From the NCBI GenBank assembly GCA_022841915.1, contig JALHQN010000016.1, positions 81,859 to 126,678 on the forward strand: a DNA stretch of 44,820 nucleotides, in the 5' to 3' direction. Position numbers and translations under genes: made by a program. Below, in pieces: positions 16,506 to 26,256 of the stretch; positions within the stretch are counted from its first letter, which is position 1; the number at the start of each line of letters is the position of its first letter. This stretch comes from Burkholderiales bacterium. GTDB taxonomy: Bacteria > Pseudomonadota > Gammaproteobacteria > Burkholderiales > WYBJ01. The notes under the pieces are model-generated. The model was not told where the DNA came from and searched no databases. It saw nothing but the letters and a program-made list of their open reading frames with translations.

Positions 16506-17933
16506 GTGATCGAAATCGCGTCGGCTGCGCTGCTTGGCGCGCTGCTCGGCACCCTGGTCGGCGTGTTGCCCGGCCTCGGGCCAGCTGCGACCATGGCGCT
16601 CTTGCTCCCCGCTTCGTTCGCTCTCGAGCCTGGACCGGCGCTGGTGCTGCTCGCCGGGATCTACTTCGGCGCGCAGTACGGATCCTCGACGACCGCGATC
16701 CTGCTGAACCTTCCCGGCGAGGCCTCGGGTGTCGTCACGGCCGAGGAAGGCCACCGCCTTGCGCTAGGCGGGCGCGCCGGCATCGCCCTGGGGATCGCCG
16801 CGCTCGCTTCGCTGATGGCAGGCCTGGTCACCGCAGCGCTGATCGCCGTCGCGACGCCGTCGCTGGCGCGCCTTGCCCTGGGCCTCGGACCTGCCGACGT
16901 CGCGGCGCTGGTGCTGCTCTCGGCCAGTGCCGTCGTCGCCTTGGGCGGGGCGCCCGGGGCACGCGGAATCGCCATGCTGCTGGCGGGCGTCTGCATCGGT
17001 TTCGTCGGCACCGACTTCGGCGGCGGGCTGCCCCGATTCACCTTCGGCATTGCCGAATTGCGCGATGGCATTGGCCTCGTGCCCTTGCTCGTCGGCCTGT
17101 TCGGGATCGGCGAGGTGCTCGCGCAGCATTCGAGCGCACGCCCCGGAACGCGACTTGCGCCGATCGGTCGCATCTGGCCGCGCGCGACGGAGCTCAAGGC
17201 GTGCTGTGCTCCAGCTGCGCGGGGAACGTTGGTCGGCACGTTCGTAGGCATGCTGCCCGGCGGCAGCACGCTGCTCGCTGCGATCTTCTCGCAAACGCTG
17301 GAGCGCCGGGTCGCCCGCGACCGCGCCGACTACGGACGCGGCGCCCTGTCGGGCGTGGCCGGCCCCGAAGCGGCCAACAACGCCGCTGCGCAGACAGGCC
17401 TGATTCCGCTCGTCGGACTCGGTCTTCCCGCAAGTCCGGCGATGGCCGTGCTGCTGGGGGCGTTCATGCTGCAGGGGCTTCCCCCGGGGCCGGCCTTGTT
17501 CTTCAAGCATGCGGATGTGTTCGAAGCGCTGATCGCCGGCATGGTCATCGCGAACATCGCGCTTGCGGTAATCAACCTGCCGCTGGTCGGCTTGTGGGTG
17601 CGCCTGCTGAGCGTGCCGGTGAACCTGCTCATCGCGCTGATCGTCACCGTGTCGACGCTGGGCGTCTACGCGCAGTCTCGGCTTCCCGTCGACGTCTACC
17701 TGATGCTAGGGTTCGGAATCGCAGGCTACGTCCTGCGTCGAGGAGGCTATCCCTTGGCGCCGATCGTGTTCGGCGCCGTGCTCGGGCCTTTGTTCGAGGA
17801 CAATCTTCGCCGGGCTTTCCTGCACGCGCACGAGGACGCAACGATGGTGCTGCGCGAGCCGCTGGTCGCGCCTTGCCTGCTAGCGGTCACGGGCATCTTC
17901 GTCTGGCGCCTCCGGCGCCGCACCAATACATGA
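16506..17933 (+). CDS. tctA: TctA family large permease subunit (5' end disturbed)
   Basis: A 475-residue integral membrane protein with about 12 hydrophobic segments. TctA hallmarks include TLVGVLPGLGPAATMALLLP near the N-terminus, IYFGAQYGSSTTAILLNLPGE, and the repeat VGTFVGMLPGGSTLLAAIF / GPEAANNAAAQTGLIPLVGLGLP. In this frame the only usable start near the N-terminus is GTG 16506, which leaves the first helix short. An ATG at 16468 overlapping the tctB stop begins in another frame (MNAPVDRHCSGRT, stop at 16509). Adding one base near 16491 would join it to LLGPHVIEIASAALLG. This points to a one-base deletion or sequencing error. Function should otherwise be intact. Confidence 0.85.
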   Translation: MIEIASAALLGALLGTLVGVLPGLGPAATMALLLPASFALEPGPALVLLAGIYFGAQYGSSTTAILLNLPGEASGVVTAEEGHRLALGGRAGIALGIAALASLMAGLVTAALIAVATPSLARLALGLGPADVAALVLLSASAVVALGGAPGARGIAMLLAGVCIGFVGTDFGGGLPRFTFGIAELRDGIGLVPLLVGLFGIGEVLAQHSSARPGTRLAPIGRIWPRATELKACCAPAARGTLVGTFVGMLPGGSTLLAAIFSQTLERRVARDRADYGRGALSGVAGPEAANNAAAQTGLIPLVGLGLPASPAMAVLLGAFMLQGLPPGPALFFKHADVFEALIAGMVIANIALAVINLPLVGLWVRLLSVPVNLLIALIVTVSTLGVYAQSRLPVDVYLMLGFGIAGYVLRRGGYPLAPIVFGAVLGPLFEDNLRRAFLHAHEDATMVLREPLVAPCLLAVTGIFVWRLRRRTNT

Positions 17934-18238
17934 CGCCTGGCTGGCGACGCCGCTGGCTGTCCGGGACGCCGAGGTCCGGATGCCACGGCAACGCGGTGAG
18001 TTCCGGGCCGACTCGGGCAAAGGCGTGCAGCCGATGCGACTTGGCAGCACATCGCCGATGCCGCCCCCAGACGAACTTGCCCGAATGTTGGATACTACGC
18101 ACCGGGCGAGTCCGCGTGCGGCAAACAAATCTGCGTGCTTCCAGCCCATGGCCGCGAGGGGCAATCGGCGCAGATATCGCGATCTCCCTGCGACGAAAGC
18201 TCCCCGGCTCCCTATCCGATCCTTACTCGAATCACGCC
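17934..18238. other. Intergenic stretch, nothing recognised
   Basis: About 305 bp between tctA and the next plus-strand gene. I see no coding frame with motifs, no strong hairpin and no RNA gene. It presumably holds the promoter for the following membrane protein gene. Confidence 0.5.
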
Positions 18239-18928
18239 ATGCAGCCCACGACAGCCCGCTCCCCTCTCCTCGAAATTGCAGTCACCCTGCTCATTCCGTC
18301 GCTCATCCTCATGCAGCTGTCCAAGCCGGAATACCTGGGGCCGGCAGGGGCGCTGCTCGTGGCGCTGGCTTTTCCGGTCGGCTGGGGCCTGCGCGAACTG
18401 TTCCTCAGCCGAAAATTCAGCCTGTTCGCGGTGCTGGGCGTGGTCAGTCTGCTGCTCACCGGCGGCATCGGCCTGCTGGAACTGGATCCGAGCTGGCTGG
18501 CGGTGAAGGAAGCGGCCGTGCCCGCCGTGCTGGGCCTCGTCGTTGCCGGCTCCGCGTTCACCAAGCGCCCCCTGGTGCGCGTGCTGCTCTACACCCCCCT
18601 GCTGCTCGACACCGAAAAGATCGACGCGGCCCTGGCCGAGCGTGGCAACCTGACGACCTTCGAGACCCGCTTGCGCACCGCCACCTGGATGCTGGCCGGC
18701 TCCTTCGGCTTTTCGTCGATCATGAATTACGTGCTCGCAACCTGGATCGTCACCAGCCCCGCCGGCACCACCGCATTCAACGAAGAACTCGGCCGCCTGA
18801 CCCTCCTGAGCTACCCCATGATCGCCCTTCCGGCGACTTTGATGATGCTGGCGGTGCTTTACTATCTCGCCCGCGGCGTCAAGCGCCTTGCCGGACTCGG
18901 CCTGAGCGACGTGCTTCAGGGCCAATAG
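18239..18928 (+). CDS. VC0807-like integral membrane protein
   Basis: A 229-residue protein with six predicted hydrophobic segments. It has the layout of the VC0807 family: paired N-terminal helices (LLEIAVTLLIPSLILMQL, LGPAGALLVALAFPVGWGL), SLFAVLGVVSLLLTGGIGLLELDP, then a KRPLVRVLLYTP loop and two C-terminal helices. Function of the family is not established. The ATG at 18239 is the first start matching the family N-terminus; the ribosome-binding site is unclear. It is monocistronic, and nothing in its neighbourhood explains its role. Confidence 0.8.
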   Translation: MQPTTARSPLLEIAVTLLIPSLILMQLSKPEYLGPAGALLVALAFPVGWGLRELFLSRKFSLFAVLGVVSLLLTGGIGLLELDPSWLAVKEAAVPAVLGLVVAGSAFTKRPLVRVLLYTPLLLDTEKIDAALAERGNLTTFETRLRTATWMLAGSFGFSSIMNYVLATWIVTSPAGTTAFNEELGRLTLLSYPMIALPATLMMLAVLYYLARGVKRLAGLGLSDVLQGQ

Positions 18929-19293
18929 CACGACCCAAGCGCTGCTTGCCTACCACGCGCACGCCAGGCAACGAACGCGCCGAGGGTCCCGCCGACCGAG
19001 GCAGCGTGCACTTCGACGAATCCGCTCGTCTTCGTGCCACACGAACCGAGCGCTCGGAGCGTCCGGGCCGGCCTGGAATATGCTTCAATTCGGGCCGACG
19101 AACGAGAGGCCATACCGGAAGGATGCTGCATGGGTCCGGCGGTCCATTTATTGGCGTTTGAGGACGATGAGCGAACCGTCAAGATGTCCGATGCAACAGG
19201 CATGTTGTTGACCCGCACGAGCAAACCCCTTCCGATCGCGGCCGATCCGATCGATCGGATCGTCGACGCCAATCGCAAGCCGGTTCGATTGAG
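18929..19293. other. Promoter region upstream of the allC-puuE pair
   Basis: About 365 bp without a convincing gene. A plus-strand frame of 87 codons (19034-19297) has no recognisable motif and ends across the allC start. Two palindromes are present: CCGAGCGCTCGG at 19046-19057 and a 20-bp perfect one at 19243-19262, listed separately. Confidence 0.5.
19243..19262. promoter_or_regulatory. 20-bp perfect palindrome upstream of allC (operator candidate)
   Basis: CGATCCGATC (19243-19252) is followed directly by its reverse complement GATCGGATCG (19253-19262). It ends 31 bp before the allC start codon, in the position expected for an operator overlapping the promoter or leader. No regulator gene is adjacent; the only regulator in the window is the GntR protein at 30.1-30.8 kb, whose likely site is different. 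Confidence 0.55.
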
Positions 19294-20562
19294 ATGACGA
19301 CGATCATGCCCTCCATCGAACCCAGCGGGGAGCGCATCGTCGCTCTTTGCGACAAGCTTGCCCTTCACTCCTCTCAGCCCGACGGCCTCACCCGGATCTT
19401 CCTGTCTCCCGAACAGGCGGCGGCGAGCCAGCTCGTGCTCGGCTGGATGCGCGATGTCGGCATGCACGCCCGCATCGACGCCATCGGCAATGTCGTCGGC
19501 CGCTACGAGGGAATCGAAACGGGCGCGCCCTGCCTCATGCTGGGATCGCATCTGGACTCGGTGCGCGACGCAGGCAAATACGATGGCCCGCTCGGCGTCG
19601 TGACCGCGATCGAATGCGTGCGTGCCCTGCATGCACGCAGGCAGCGCCTGGAATTCGCGATCGAGATCTACGGCTTCGCGGACGAGGAAGGCGTGCGTTT
19701 CGGTGCCACGCTGTTGGGCAGCCGCGCCGTGGCGGGGACGTTCCGCCCGGCGAACCTGGAGGCGCGCGATGGCGGCGGCATCACGATGCGGCAGGCCATG
19801 GAAAATGCCGGTCTCGATCCGGACCAACTGCCCGCCGCGACTCGCCGCAGGGACGAAGTGCTCGCCTACGTCGAGCTGCACATCGAGCAGGGACCGGTGC
19901 TCGAAGCCGAAGGTTTGCCGCTCGGCGTGGTCACCGCGATCAACGGCCAGAGCCGCTATCGGATCGAGATCGCGGGAATGGCCGGCCATGCGGGCACGGT
20001 GCCGATGGGAAGCATGCGCCGCGATGCGTTGGCCGGTGCGGCCGAGTGCGTGCTCGCGGTCGAGCGCATCTGCGGCGCGGTGCCGGAGCTGGTCGGTACG
20101 GTCGGGAGCATCGAGACCCTGCCCGGCGCGGTCAACGTCATCCCTGGCCGCGCACGCTTCACGCTCGACGTGCGTTCACCGCACGACGACACGCGCCGAC
20201 GCGCCGTCGGTGAGCTGCTCGCCACGTTCGCATCCATCTGCGAACAGCGCCATCTGTCGCTGTCGCATCACGTGATGCTCGAGAGCCGCGTGGCGCAATG
20301 CGCACCCTGGCTGATGACGCAACTCGAAGCGGCCGTCGCCGCGGACGGGATCGCAGTACGACGCCTGCCCTCGGGTGCCGGACACGACGGGATGGCGATG
20401 ATCGATGTGACGGACATCGGCATGCTGTTCGTGCGCTGCAAGGGCGGCATCAGCCATCATCCGGCAGAATCGGTGACCGCCGCCGACGTGGCCGCCGGTG
20501 CGCGTGCGCTGTTGCGCTTCATCGAGAACTTTCGCCCCGTTGCGGCTGAGCCCGCGACATGA
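19294..20562 (+). CDS. allC: Allantoate amidohydrolase (M20 family)
   Basis: A 422-residue M20 amidohydrolase closely matching allantoate amidohydrolases. Motifs are LGSHLDSVRDAGKYDGPLGV, FADEEGVRFGATLLGSRA, VELHIEQGPVLEAEGLPLGVVTAINGQ, AGHAGTVPMGSMRRDAL, PSGAGHDGMAM and CKGGISHHPAESV. The enzyme hydrolyses allantoate to ureidoglycine/ureidoglycolate with release of ammonia and CO2, using two bound metal ions. It is followed after 73 bp by a canonical puuE allantoinase, so the pair covers allantoin to ureidoglycine. The start MTTIMPSIEPSGE has only a weak upstream GAG; an ATG four codons later is possible. A 20-bp palindrome lies just upstream. Confidence 0.9.
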   Translation: MTTIMPSIEPSGERIVALCDKLALHSSQPDGLTRIFLSPEQAAASQLVLGWMRDVGMHARIDAIGNVVGRYEGIETGAPCLMLGSHLDSVRDAGKYDGPLGVVTAIECVRALHARRQRLEFAIEIYGFADEEGVRFGATLLGSRAVAGTFRPANLEARDGGGITMRQAMENAGLDPDQLPAATRRRDEVLAYVELHIEQGPVLEAEGLPLGVVTAINGQSRYRIEIAGMAGHAGTVPMGSMRRDALAGAAECVLAVERICGAVPELVGTVGSIETLPGAVNVIPGRARFTLDVRSPHDDTRRRAVGELLATFASICEQRHLSLSHHVMLESRVAQCAPWLMTQLEAAVAADGIAVRRLPSGAGHDGMAMIDVTDIGMLFVRCKGGISHHPAESVTAADVAAGARALLRFIENFRPVAAEPAT

Positions 20563-20635
20563 GGCACCCAAGAACGGCACCGTCGAGGCTGGCCGCCGGC
20601 GCGTGCTTCCGTGGCTTGACGAACCTGGACGCCGA

Positions 20636-21544
20636 ATGAACCCCGCCTATCCCCGCGACTTGCGCGGCTACGGTCGCAGACCGCCGCACCCCCAATGGCC
20701 GCAGCAGGCGCGCATTGCCGTGCAAGTGGTGCTCAACTACGAAGAGGGTGCCGAGAACTGCGTGCTGCATGGCGATGCGGCGTCGGAGACCTTCCTGTCG
20801 GAGATCGTCAATGCCGCCGCGTTCGCCGATCGCCACATGAGCATGGAGTCGCTGTACGAGTACGGCAGCCGCGTGGGCGCTTGGCGCATTCTGAACGAGT
20901 TCGAGCGGCGCGGCTGGCCGCTGACGATCTTCGGCGTGGCGATGGCGCTCGAACGCCATCCCGAACTGACGGCCGCGTTCGTCGCGGGCGGGCACGAGAT
21001 CGCGAGCCACGGCTGGCGCTGGATCAGCTATCAGTCGATGGATGAAGCGCTCGAACGCGAGCACATGGCGCGCGCAATCGAAGCCATCGAACGGCTGACC
21101 GGCTCACCGCCCCTCGGGTGGTACACCGGGCGCGACAGTCCGCGCACCCGACGTCTCGTGGCGGAGCATGGCGGTTTTCTCTACGACGCGGATTCCTACG
21201 CGGACGAATTGCCTTACTGGACCGAGGTCGGCGGCAAGCAACATCTGGTCGTCCCGTATACGCTCGATGCCAACGACATGCGCTTTGCCACTGCGCAAGG
21301 ATTCAACAGCGGCGAGCAGTTCTACGCCTATCTCAAGGACAGCTTCGATGTGCTCTACGCCGAGGGCGAGACTGCACCGAAGATGATGTCGGTGGGGCTG
21401 CACTGTCGGCTGGCCGGCCGCCCGGGCCGGTTCGCGGCACTGCAACGCTTTCTGGACTACGTTCAGCAGCACGACCGCGTCTGGCTGTGCCGTCGCGTGG
21501 ATATCGCACGCCACTGGCACGCTACGCATCCGCCGGGGAAGTGA
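20636..21544 (+). CDS. puuE: Allantoinase PuuE
   Basis: A 302-residue cofactor-independent allantoinase of the polysaccharide-deacetylase fold. It carries the full set of family marks: YPRDLRGYGRRPPHPQWP, VVLNYEEGAEN (residues 37-43), SMESLYEYGSRVG, GHEIASHGWRW, LGWYTGRDSPRTRRL, YDADSYADELPYW, VPYTLDANDMRF, SVGLHCRLAGRPGR and the ending RRVDIARHWHATHP. It opens the hydantoin ring of allantoin to allantoate, which AllC then consumes. The ATG at 20636 matches the family N-terminus. The gene is second in the allC-puuE pair and converges on the racemase-homologue gene of the ABC operon. Confidence 0.93.
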   Translation: MNPAYPRDLRGYGRRPPHPQWPQQARIAVQVVLNYEEGAENCVLHGDAASETFLSEIVNAAAFADRHMSMESLYEYGSRVGAWRILNEFERRGWPLTIFGVAMALERHPELTAAFVAGGHEIASHGWRWISYQSMDEALEREHMARAIEAIERLTGSPPLGWYTGRDSPRTRRLVAEHGGFLYDADSYADELPYWTEVGGKQHLVVPYTLDANDMRFATAQGFNSGEQFYAYLKDSFDVLYAEGETAPKMMSVGLHCRLAGRPGRFAALQRFLDYVQQHDRVWLCRRVDIARHWHATHPPGK

Positions 21545-21560
21545 CCCGAGCATGGCCACG

Positions 21561-21574
21561 CGCCCGAGCGGGCG
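21561..21574. terminator. Hairpin between convergent puuE and racemase genes
   Basis: CGCCCG and CGGGCG flank two bases, giving a short GC stem centred in the 50-bp gap between the two stop codons. Position suits a bidirectional terminator; the stem is short and no T-run is present. Confidence 0.4.
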
Positions 21575-21594
21575 TACAGTGCCTCCGTAGCGAC

Positions 21595-22332
21595 TCAGTC
21601 CCGCAGCCAGGGAATGAGCGCCGGATCGAGACCGGTCGATGGGGTGCCGGGACCCGGTTCGGTCCGCGGGTAGGCCCATTCACCTCCGCGTGCGAGCCGC
21701 TCCGCCTCGTGGGCCGAAGCGATCACGCTGTCGATCACCGGGAAGCCGACGATCTGCTCTACCCGTACCCCCAACCCTGCGAGCCCTGCACCGCCGAGGA
21801 TCACCGCACCCGCGCCATCCTCCTCGCGTGCTGCGCGACATTCAGCAGCCAGCAGATCGAGCGCAGCCTCAGGATCCGCCGCGACTTGCACCCCGGTCAG
21901 CGCGATGCCGCGCACACGCGCAAGCCCTGCACCGTAGCCCAGAGCGCCCGCGAGGCGTTCGAGCATCGCCGGCCAGCGCTTGCCCCCGGTTACGATCGAA
22001 TAGCGGGCAGCCTGCGCCGATGCGAGCCGCATCGACGCCTCGGCCATGCCGACCACCGGCACGGGCGATACCTCGCGCAGCGCGAAGATGCCCGGGTCGC
22101 CGAAACACGCCACGAGGACCGCATCGCAACCGTGCGCATGCTGCGCGAAGGCATCGAGCGCAGCGTGACCAGCGATGACGTTGGCCGCCTCGGTCGAGAT
22201 GTATGCCGCGCCGAAGCGGCCTGTCACGGCATGCAGCACGACGTCAGCCGACAAGGCGGCACGCAGATGCTTTTCGACCAGCGCGGTGATCGCGACGGTG
22301 GTGTTGGCATTGATGGCAAGTATGTTCGGCAT
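21595..22332 (-). CDS. Asp/Glu/hydantoin racemase family, allantoin-racemase-like, second catalytic Cys missing
   Basis: A 245-residue member of the Asp/Glu/hydantoin racemase family, of the size of hydantoin racemases and of the HpxA allantoin racemase. It has NANTT (9-13) and the first active-site Cys, C76, in VACFGDPG. At the second site the family normally has LGCAGM; here it reads LGGAGL with Gly181 (codon GGT, 21790-21792), one base from Cys TGT. Two-base racemisation would therefore be impaired. It may act as a one-sided isomerase, a decarboxylase-like enzyme, or be inactive. It is the last gene of the ABC operon, 41 bp after the ATPase gene, and faces puuE-allC, which fits a link to allantoin or hydantoin. 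Confidence 0.85.
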   Translation of the reverse strand: MPNILAINANTTVAITALVEKHLRAALSADVVLHAVTGRFGAAYISTEAANVIAGHAALDAFAQHAHGCDAVLVACFGDPGIFALREVSPVPVVGMAEASMRLASAQAARYSIVTGGKRWPAMLERLAGALGYGAGLARVRGIALTGVQVAADPEAALDLLAAECRAAREEDGAGAVILGGAGLAGLGVRVEQIVGFPVIDSVIASAHEAERLARGGEWAYPRTEPGPGTPSTGLDPALIPWLRD

Positions 22333-22373
22333 GATGGCTTGACGCGATTCGTTTTCTCGGAGCGTCGCCTCGA

Positions 22374-23353
22374 TCAGGCCGGCGCGAGCGGACCCACCAG
22401 GATACAGCGCGCTGCGTGATCCTCGGTAGCGGCCCGCATCGGCGGCACAGAGGCCAGACACTCGGGCCGCACGTGGGCGCAACGCGGCGCAAAGCTGCAG
22501 CCCGCAGGCAACGCCGCGAGATCGGGCGGAGCCCCCGGTATCGCTTCGATCCGGGTGCCTCGCATGTCACCGCGCACGATCGACGAGAGCAACCCCCGCG
22601 TATACGGATGGCTCGGCGACTCGATGACATCCACTGCCGGACCGATCTCCACCAGCCGACCCGCATACATCACGCCGAGCCGATCGGACACCTCCGCAGC
22701 GACGCCCACATCGTGCGTGACGAAGATGACCGCCATGCCGAACTCCTGCTGCAGTTCCCGCAGCAGGAGCAGGATCTGAATCTGCACGGTGGCATCGAGC
22801 GCGGTGGTGGGTTCGTCGGCGAGCAGGAGCTTCGGCCGGCAGGCCAGTGCAAGCGCGATCATCGCGCGCTGACGCATGCCGCCGGACATCTCGTGCGGAT
22901 ACGCTTCGAGGCGGCGTGCTGGCGACGGGATGCGCACCCGATCGAGCATCTCCAGGGCGCGAGCACGCGCGGCTTTGTCGTCCACCCCGGTATGGCGCTT
23001 GACCGACTCGGCGATTTGCCGACCGATCGTGAAGACGGGATCGAACGAGAGCATCGGCTCCTGGAAGATCATCGAGGTGACCGCGCCGCGATAGTCGTCG
23101 AGCGCGCGTCCACGCAGCGCCAGCACGTCGTGACCGTCGACTCGCACCGAACCGCCGATGCGTGTGCGATGCTCGGGCAGCAGGCGCAGCAGCGCACGCA
23201 GCGTCACGCTTTTGCCCGAACCCGATTCACCGAGCACCCCCATCACCTCGCCCGCGGCCAGATCGAACGACACACCGTTCACCGCTGCGATCGACTGACC
23301 GCCGCGCGAGAAGCTCACGGCGAGATCGCGAACCTCGACCAATGGGGCCGCGC

Positions 23354-23357
<4 letters not shown>
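22374..23357 (-). CDS. ABC importer ATPase, Opp/DppD type
   Basis: A 327-residue ATPase of the oligopeptide/dipeptide (PepT) importer class. Walker A is GESGSGKS (43-50), the signature is MSGGMRQR, and Walker B is LLLADEPT. The C-terminal oligo/dipeptide domain has Cys residues (GCSFAPRC...C) that in this class bind an iron-sulfur cluster. ATPases of this group pair with the F-type subunit to power uptake of peptides, opines, nickel or small amides. It overlaps the preceding ATPase gene by 4 bp (ATGA). The order F-then-D is the reverse of the common oppDF order. Confidence 0.93.
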
Positions 23358-24363
<1,006 letters not shown>

Positions 24364-24367
<4 letters not shown>

Positions 24368-25248
24368 CGCGTCACATCCATGGCTTGCCGCAGACCATCG
24401 GAGAGCAGATTGCAGCAGATCGATACCGTGAAGATCATCAAACCCGGCAGCGCGGCCACCCAGGGATTACTATAAATTGCAGCACGCAGCGTGTTGAGCA
24501 TCAGCCCCCACTCGGCCAGCGGCGGCTTGACGCCCAACCCCAGAAACGACAACCCCGAGGCGAGGATCAAGCTCACGGAGACGAGCCCGGTGGCATAAAC
24601 GAAAATCGGGCCGACGACGTTCGGCAACACGTGCAGACGAATGATCACCGCGTTGCCTGCACCGCTCGCCCGAGCCGCCTCCACGTAATCGAGCGAGCGC
24701 ACCTGGGTCGTCACCGACTCGGCCACCCGAACGATCGGCGGGATGAACACGATGGTGAGCGAAACGAGCGCATTCACGAGGCCGGCACCGAGGGCGCCGG
24801 AGATCGCGATCGCGAGCAGGACGGACGGAAACGCGTAGAACACGTCCACGGTGCGCATGATCGAGGTGTTGACCATGCCGCCCGCGAAACCGGCCGTCAC
24901 GCCGAGCAGACTGCCGATCACGAACGCGAGCACGACCGGACCGATGCCCATCACGAGCGAGAGCCGGCCGCCGTACATGAGGCGTGTCATTAGGTCACGG
25001 CCCAGCTCGTCGGTGCCCAGAAGATGGCCTTCGGTTCCGATCGGCTGCAGCCGCTTGAGCATGCTGGCGGCCGCCGGATCGTACGGCGCGAGCCAGGGTG
25101 CGAAGATCGCGATCAGGACAATGGCGAGCAGCATGAACGCACAGAACATCGCGACCTTGTCGCGAACGAGACGACCCAGCACCGAGCGCCAGTAGCCTTG
25201 TGCGGGTCGAGCAGGCACGACAGCAGGCAGTGTCGCAGTCAGGTTCAC
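24364..25248 (-). CDS. ABC importer permease, Opp/DppC type
   Basis: A 294-residue permease. It has an N-terminal soluble stretch and a first helix (AMFCAFMLLAIVLIAIFAPWLAPYDP), the family loop GTDELGRDLMTRLMYGGRLSL, and the EAA coupling motif EAARASGAGNAVIIRLHVLPN. It ends FLGLGVKPPLAEWGLML...CNLLSDGLRQAMDV. The start is GTG 25248, overlapping the stop of the permease before it by GTGA; the longer frame upstream is not coding. It forms the channel with the DppB-type protein. Confidence 0.93.
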
Positions 25249-26198
25249 GAGCGTTTGATCCTCGGGTCGATCAGCGTCTGCAGCAGATCGACGATCAGGT
25301 TGAGCGCAACGAAGAAGAGCGCAAGAAACAGGATCGTCCCCTGCAGCAACGGCACATCGCGCTGGAATATCGCCGTGTTGAGCAAAAAGCCCGTCCCAGG
25401 CCAGGAAAACACTGTCTCGACCAGGATCGAGCCGCCGAGCAGATAACCGAGCTGCACGCCCATCACCGCGAGCGTCGTCGGCCCGGCGTTCTTCACCACG
25501 TGCATGAAGACGCCGCGATCGGTCAGGCCCTTGCCTCGAAGCGCGGCGACGAATTCGCGCGCGAGGATGTCGGCCACGAGCGCACGCACGGTGCGGGTGA
25601 TGATGCCGGTCGGGATCATCGACAAGGTGATCGCAGGAAGGATGACAAAGCGCAGGTGCTCCCAGTCCCAAGCCCACTGGCTGGAGCCGTCCGCGCCCAT
25701 GCCGACGGCAGGCAGCACATTGAGCACCACCGAGAACACGATCACGAGGACCATGCCAAGCCAATAGTGCGGCACCGATACCCCCGCCACGGCGATGGCC
25801 GTCACCAGCTTGTCGATCCAGGTGCCTTGGAAGTACCCAGCCACCGTGCCGAAGAAGAGCCCCAGCGTGAACCCGATGGCGCAGGCGAAGAATGCGAGCA
25901 CGAAGGTGTTGGAGATCGCACGCCCGATCTCGATCGCCACCGGGCGCCCGGTGGCGATCGACGTGCCCAGATCGCCCTGCACCGCACGGCCCACCCAACG
26001 CGCGAATTGCACCGGGATGGGCTTGTCGAATCCGTAGTCGGCCTTCAGCTTCTCGACCATCTCGGTCGATGCGTCCGCGGGCAGCACGGCCGACAACGGA
26101 TCGCCCGGCGCCAGAAAGACGAGCGAGAAGCACACCGCGCTTACTGCCAACGCGATCGGCACGACGTACAGCAGACGTTTGATCAGGTAAAGCAGCAC
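25245..26198 (-). CDS. ABC importer permease, Opp/DppB type
   Basis: A 317-residue permease starting with GTG at 26198 (MLLYLIKRLLYVVPIALAVS, where M is the GTG). It has the family features FLAPGDPL, YGFDKPIPVQFARWVGRAVQGDLGTSI, the EAA-type loop EFVAALRGKGLTDRGVFMHVVKNAG and the ending VETVFSWPGTGFLLNTAI...DLLQTLIDPRIK. Six membrane segments are expected. It lies 58 bp downstream of the second receptor gene, and that gap holds an 8-bp hairpin that could lower expression of the membrane and ATPase genes relative to the receptors. Confidence 0.93.
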   Translation of the reverse strand: MLLYLIKRLLYVVPIALAVSAVCFSLVFLAPGDPLSAVLPADASTEMVEKLKADYGFDKPIPVQFARWVGRAVQGDLGTSIATGRPVAIEIGRAISNTFVLAFFACAIGFTLGLFFGTVAGYFQGTWIDKLVTAIAVAGVSVPHYWLGMVLVIVFSVVLNVLPAVGMGADGSSQWAWDWEHLRFVILPAITLSMIPTGIITRTVRALVADILAREFVAALRGKGLTDRGVFMHVVKNAGPTTLAVMGVQLGYLLGGSILVETVFSWPGTGFLLNTAIFQRDVPLLQGTILFLALFFVALNLIVDLLQTLIDPRIKRS

Positions 26199-26229
26199 GA
26201 GGCACTCGCTCGTTGGTTGGCTACTGAAA

Positions 26230-26249
26230 CGGGTCGCAAGCGCGACCCG
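26230..26249 (-). terminator. Intercistronic hairpin between receptor and permease genes
   Basis: CGGGTCGC, four bases, GCGACCCG form a perfect 8-bp stem directly after the receptor stop at 26257. It lies inside an operon and has no U-run, so attenuation or mRNA 3'-end protection is more likely than full termination. Confidence 0.6.
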
Positions 26250-26256
26250 CAGGGCG

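Noticed and set aside
17201-18238. N-terminal 346 codons of a long frame leading into the VC0807-like protein
   Set aside because: They overlap tctA in another frame and are Arg/Ala-rich; the family N-terminus matches the ATG at 18239.
25249-26205. Extended N-terminus of the DppC-type permease
   Set aside because: It overlaps the DppB gene and is low-complexity; GTG 25248 with a 4-bp overlap gives a normal-length permease.
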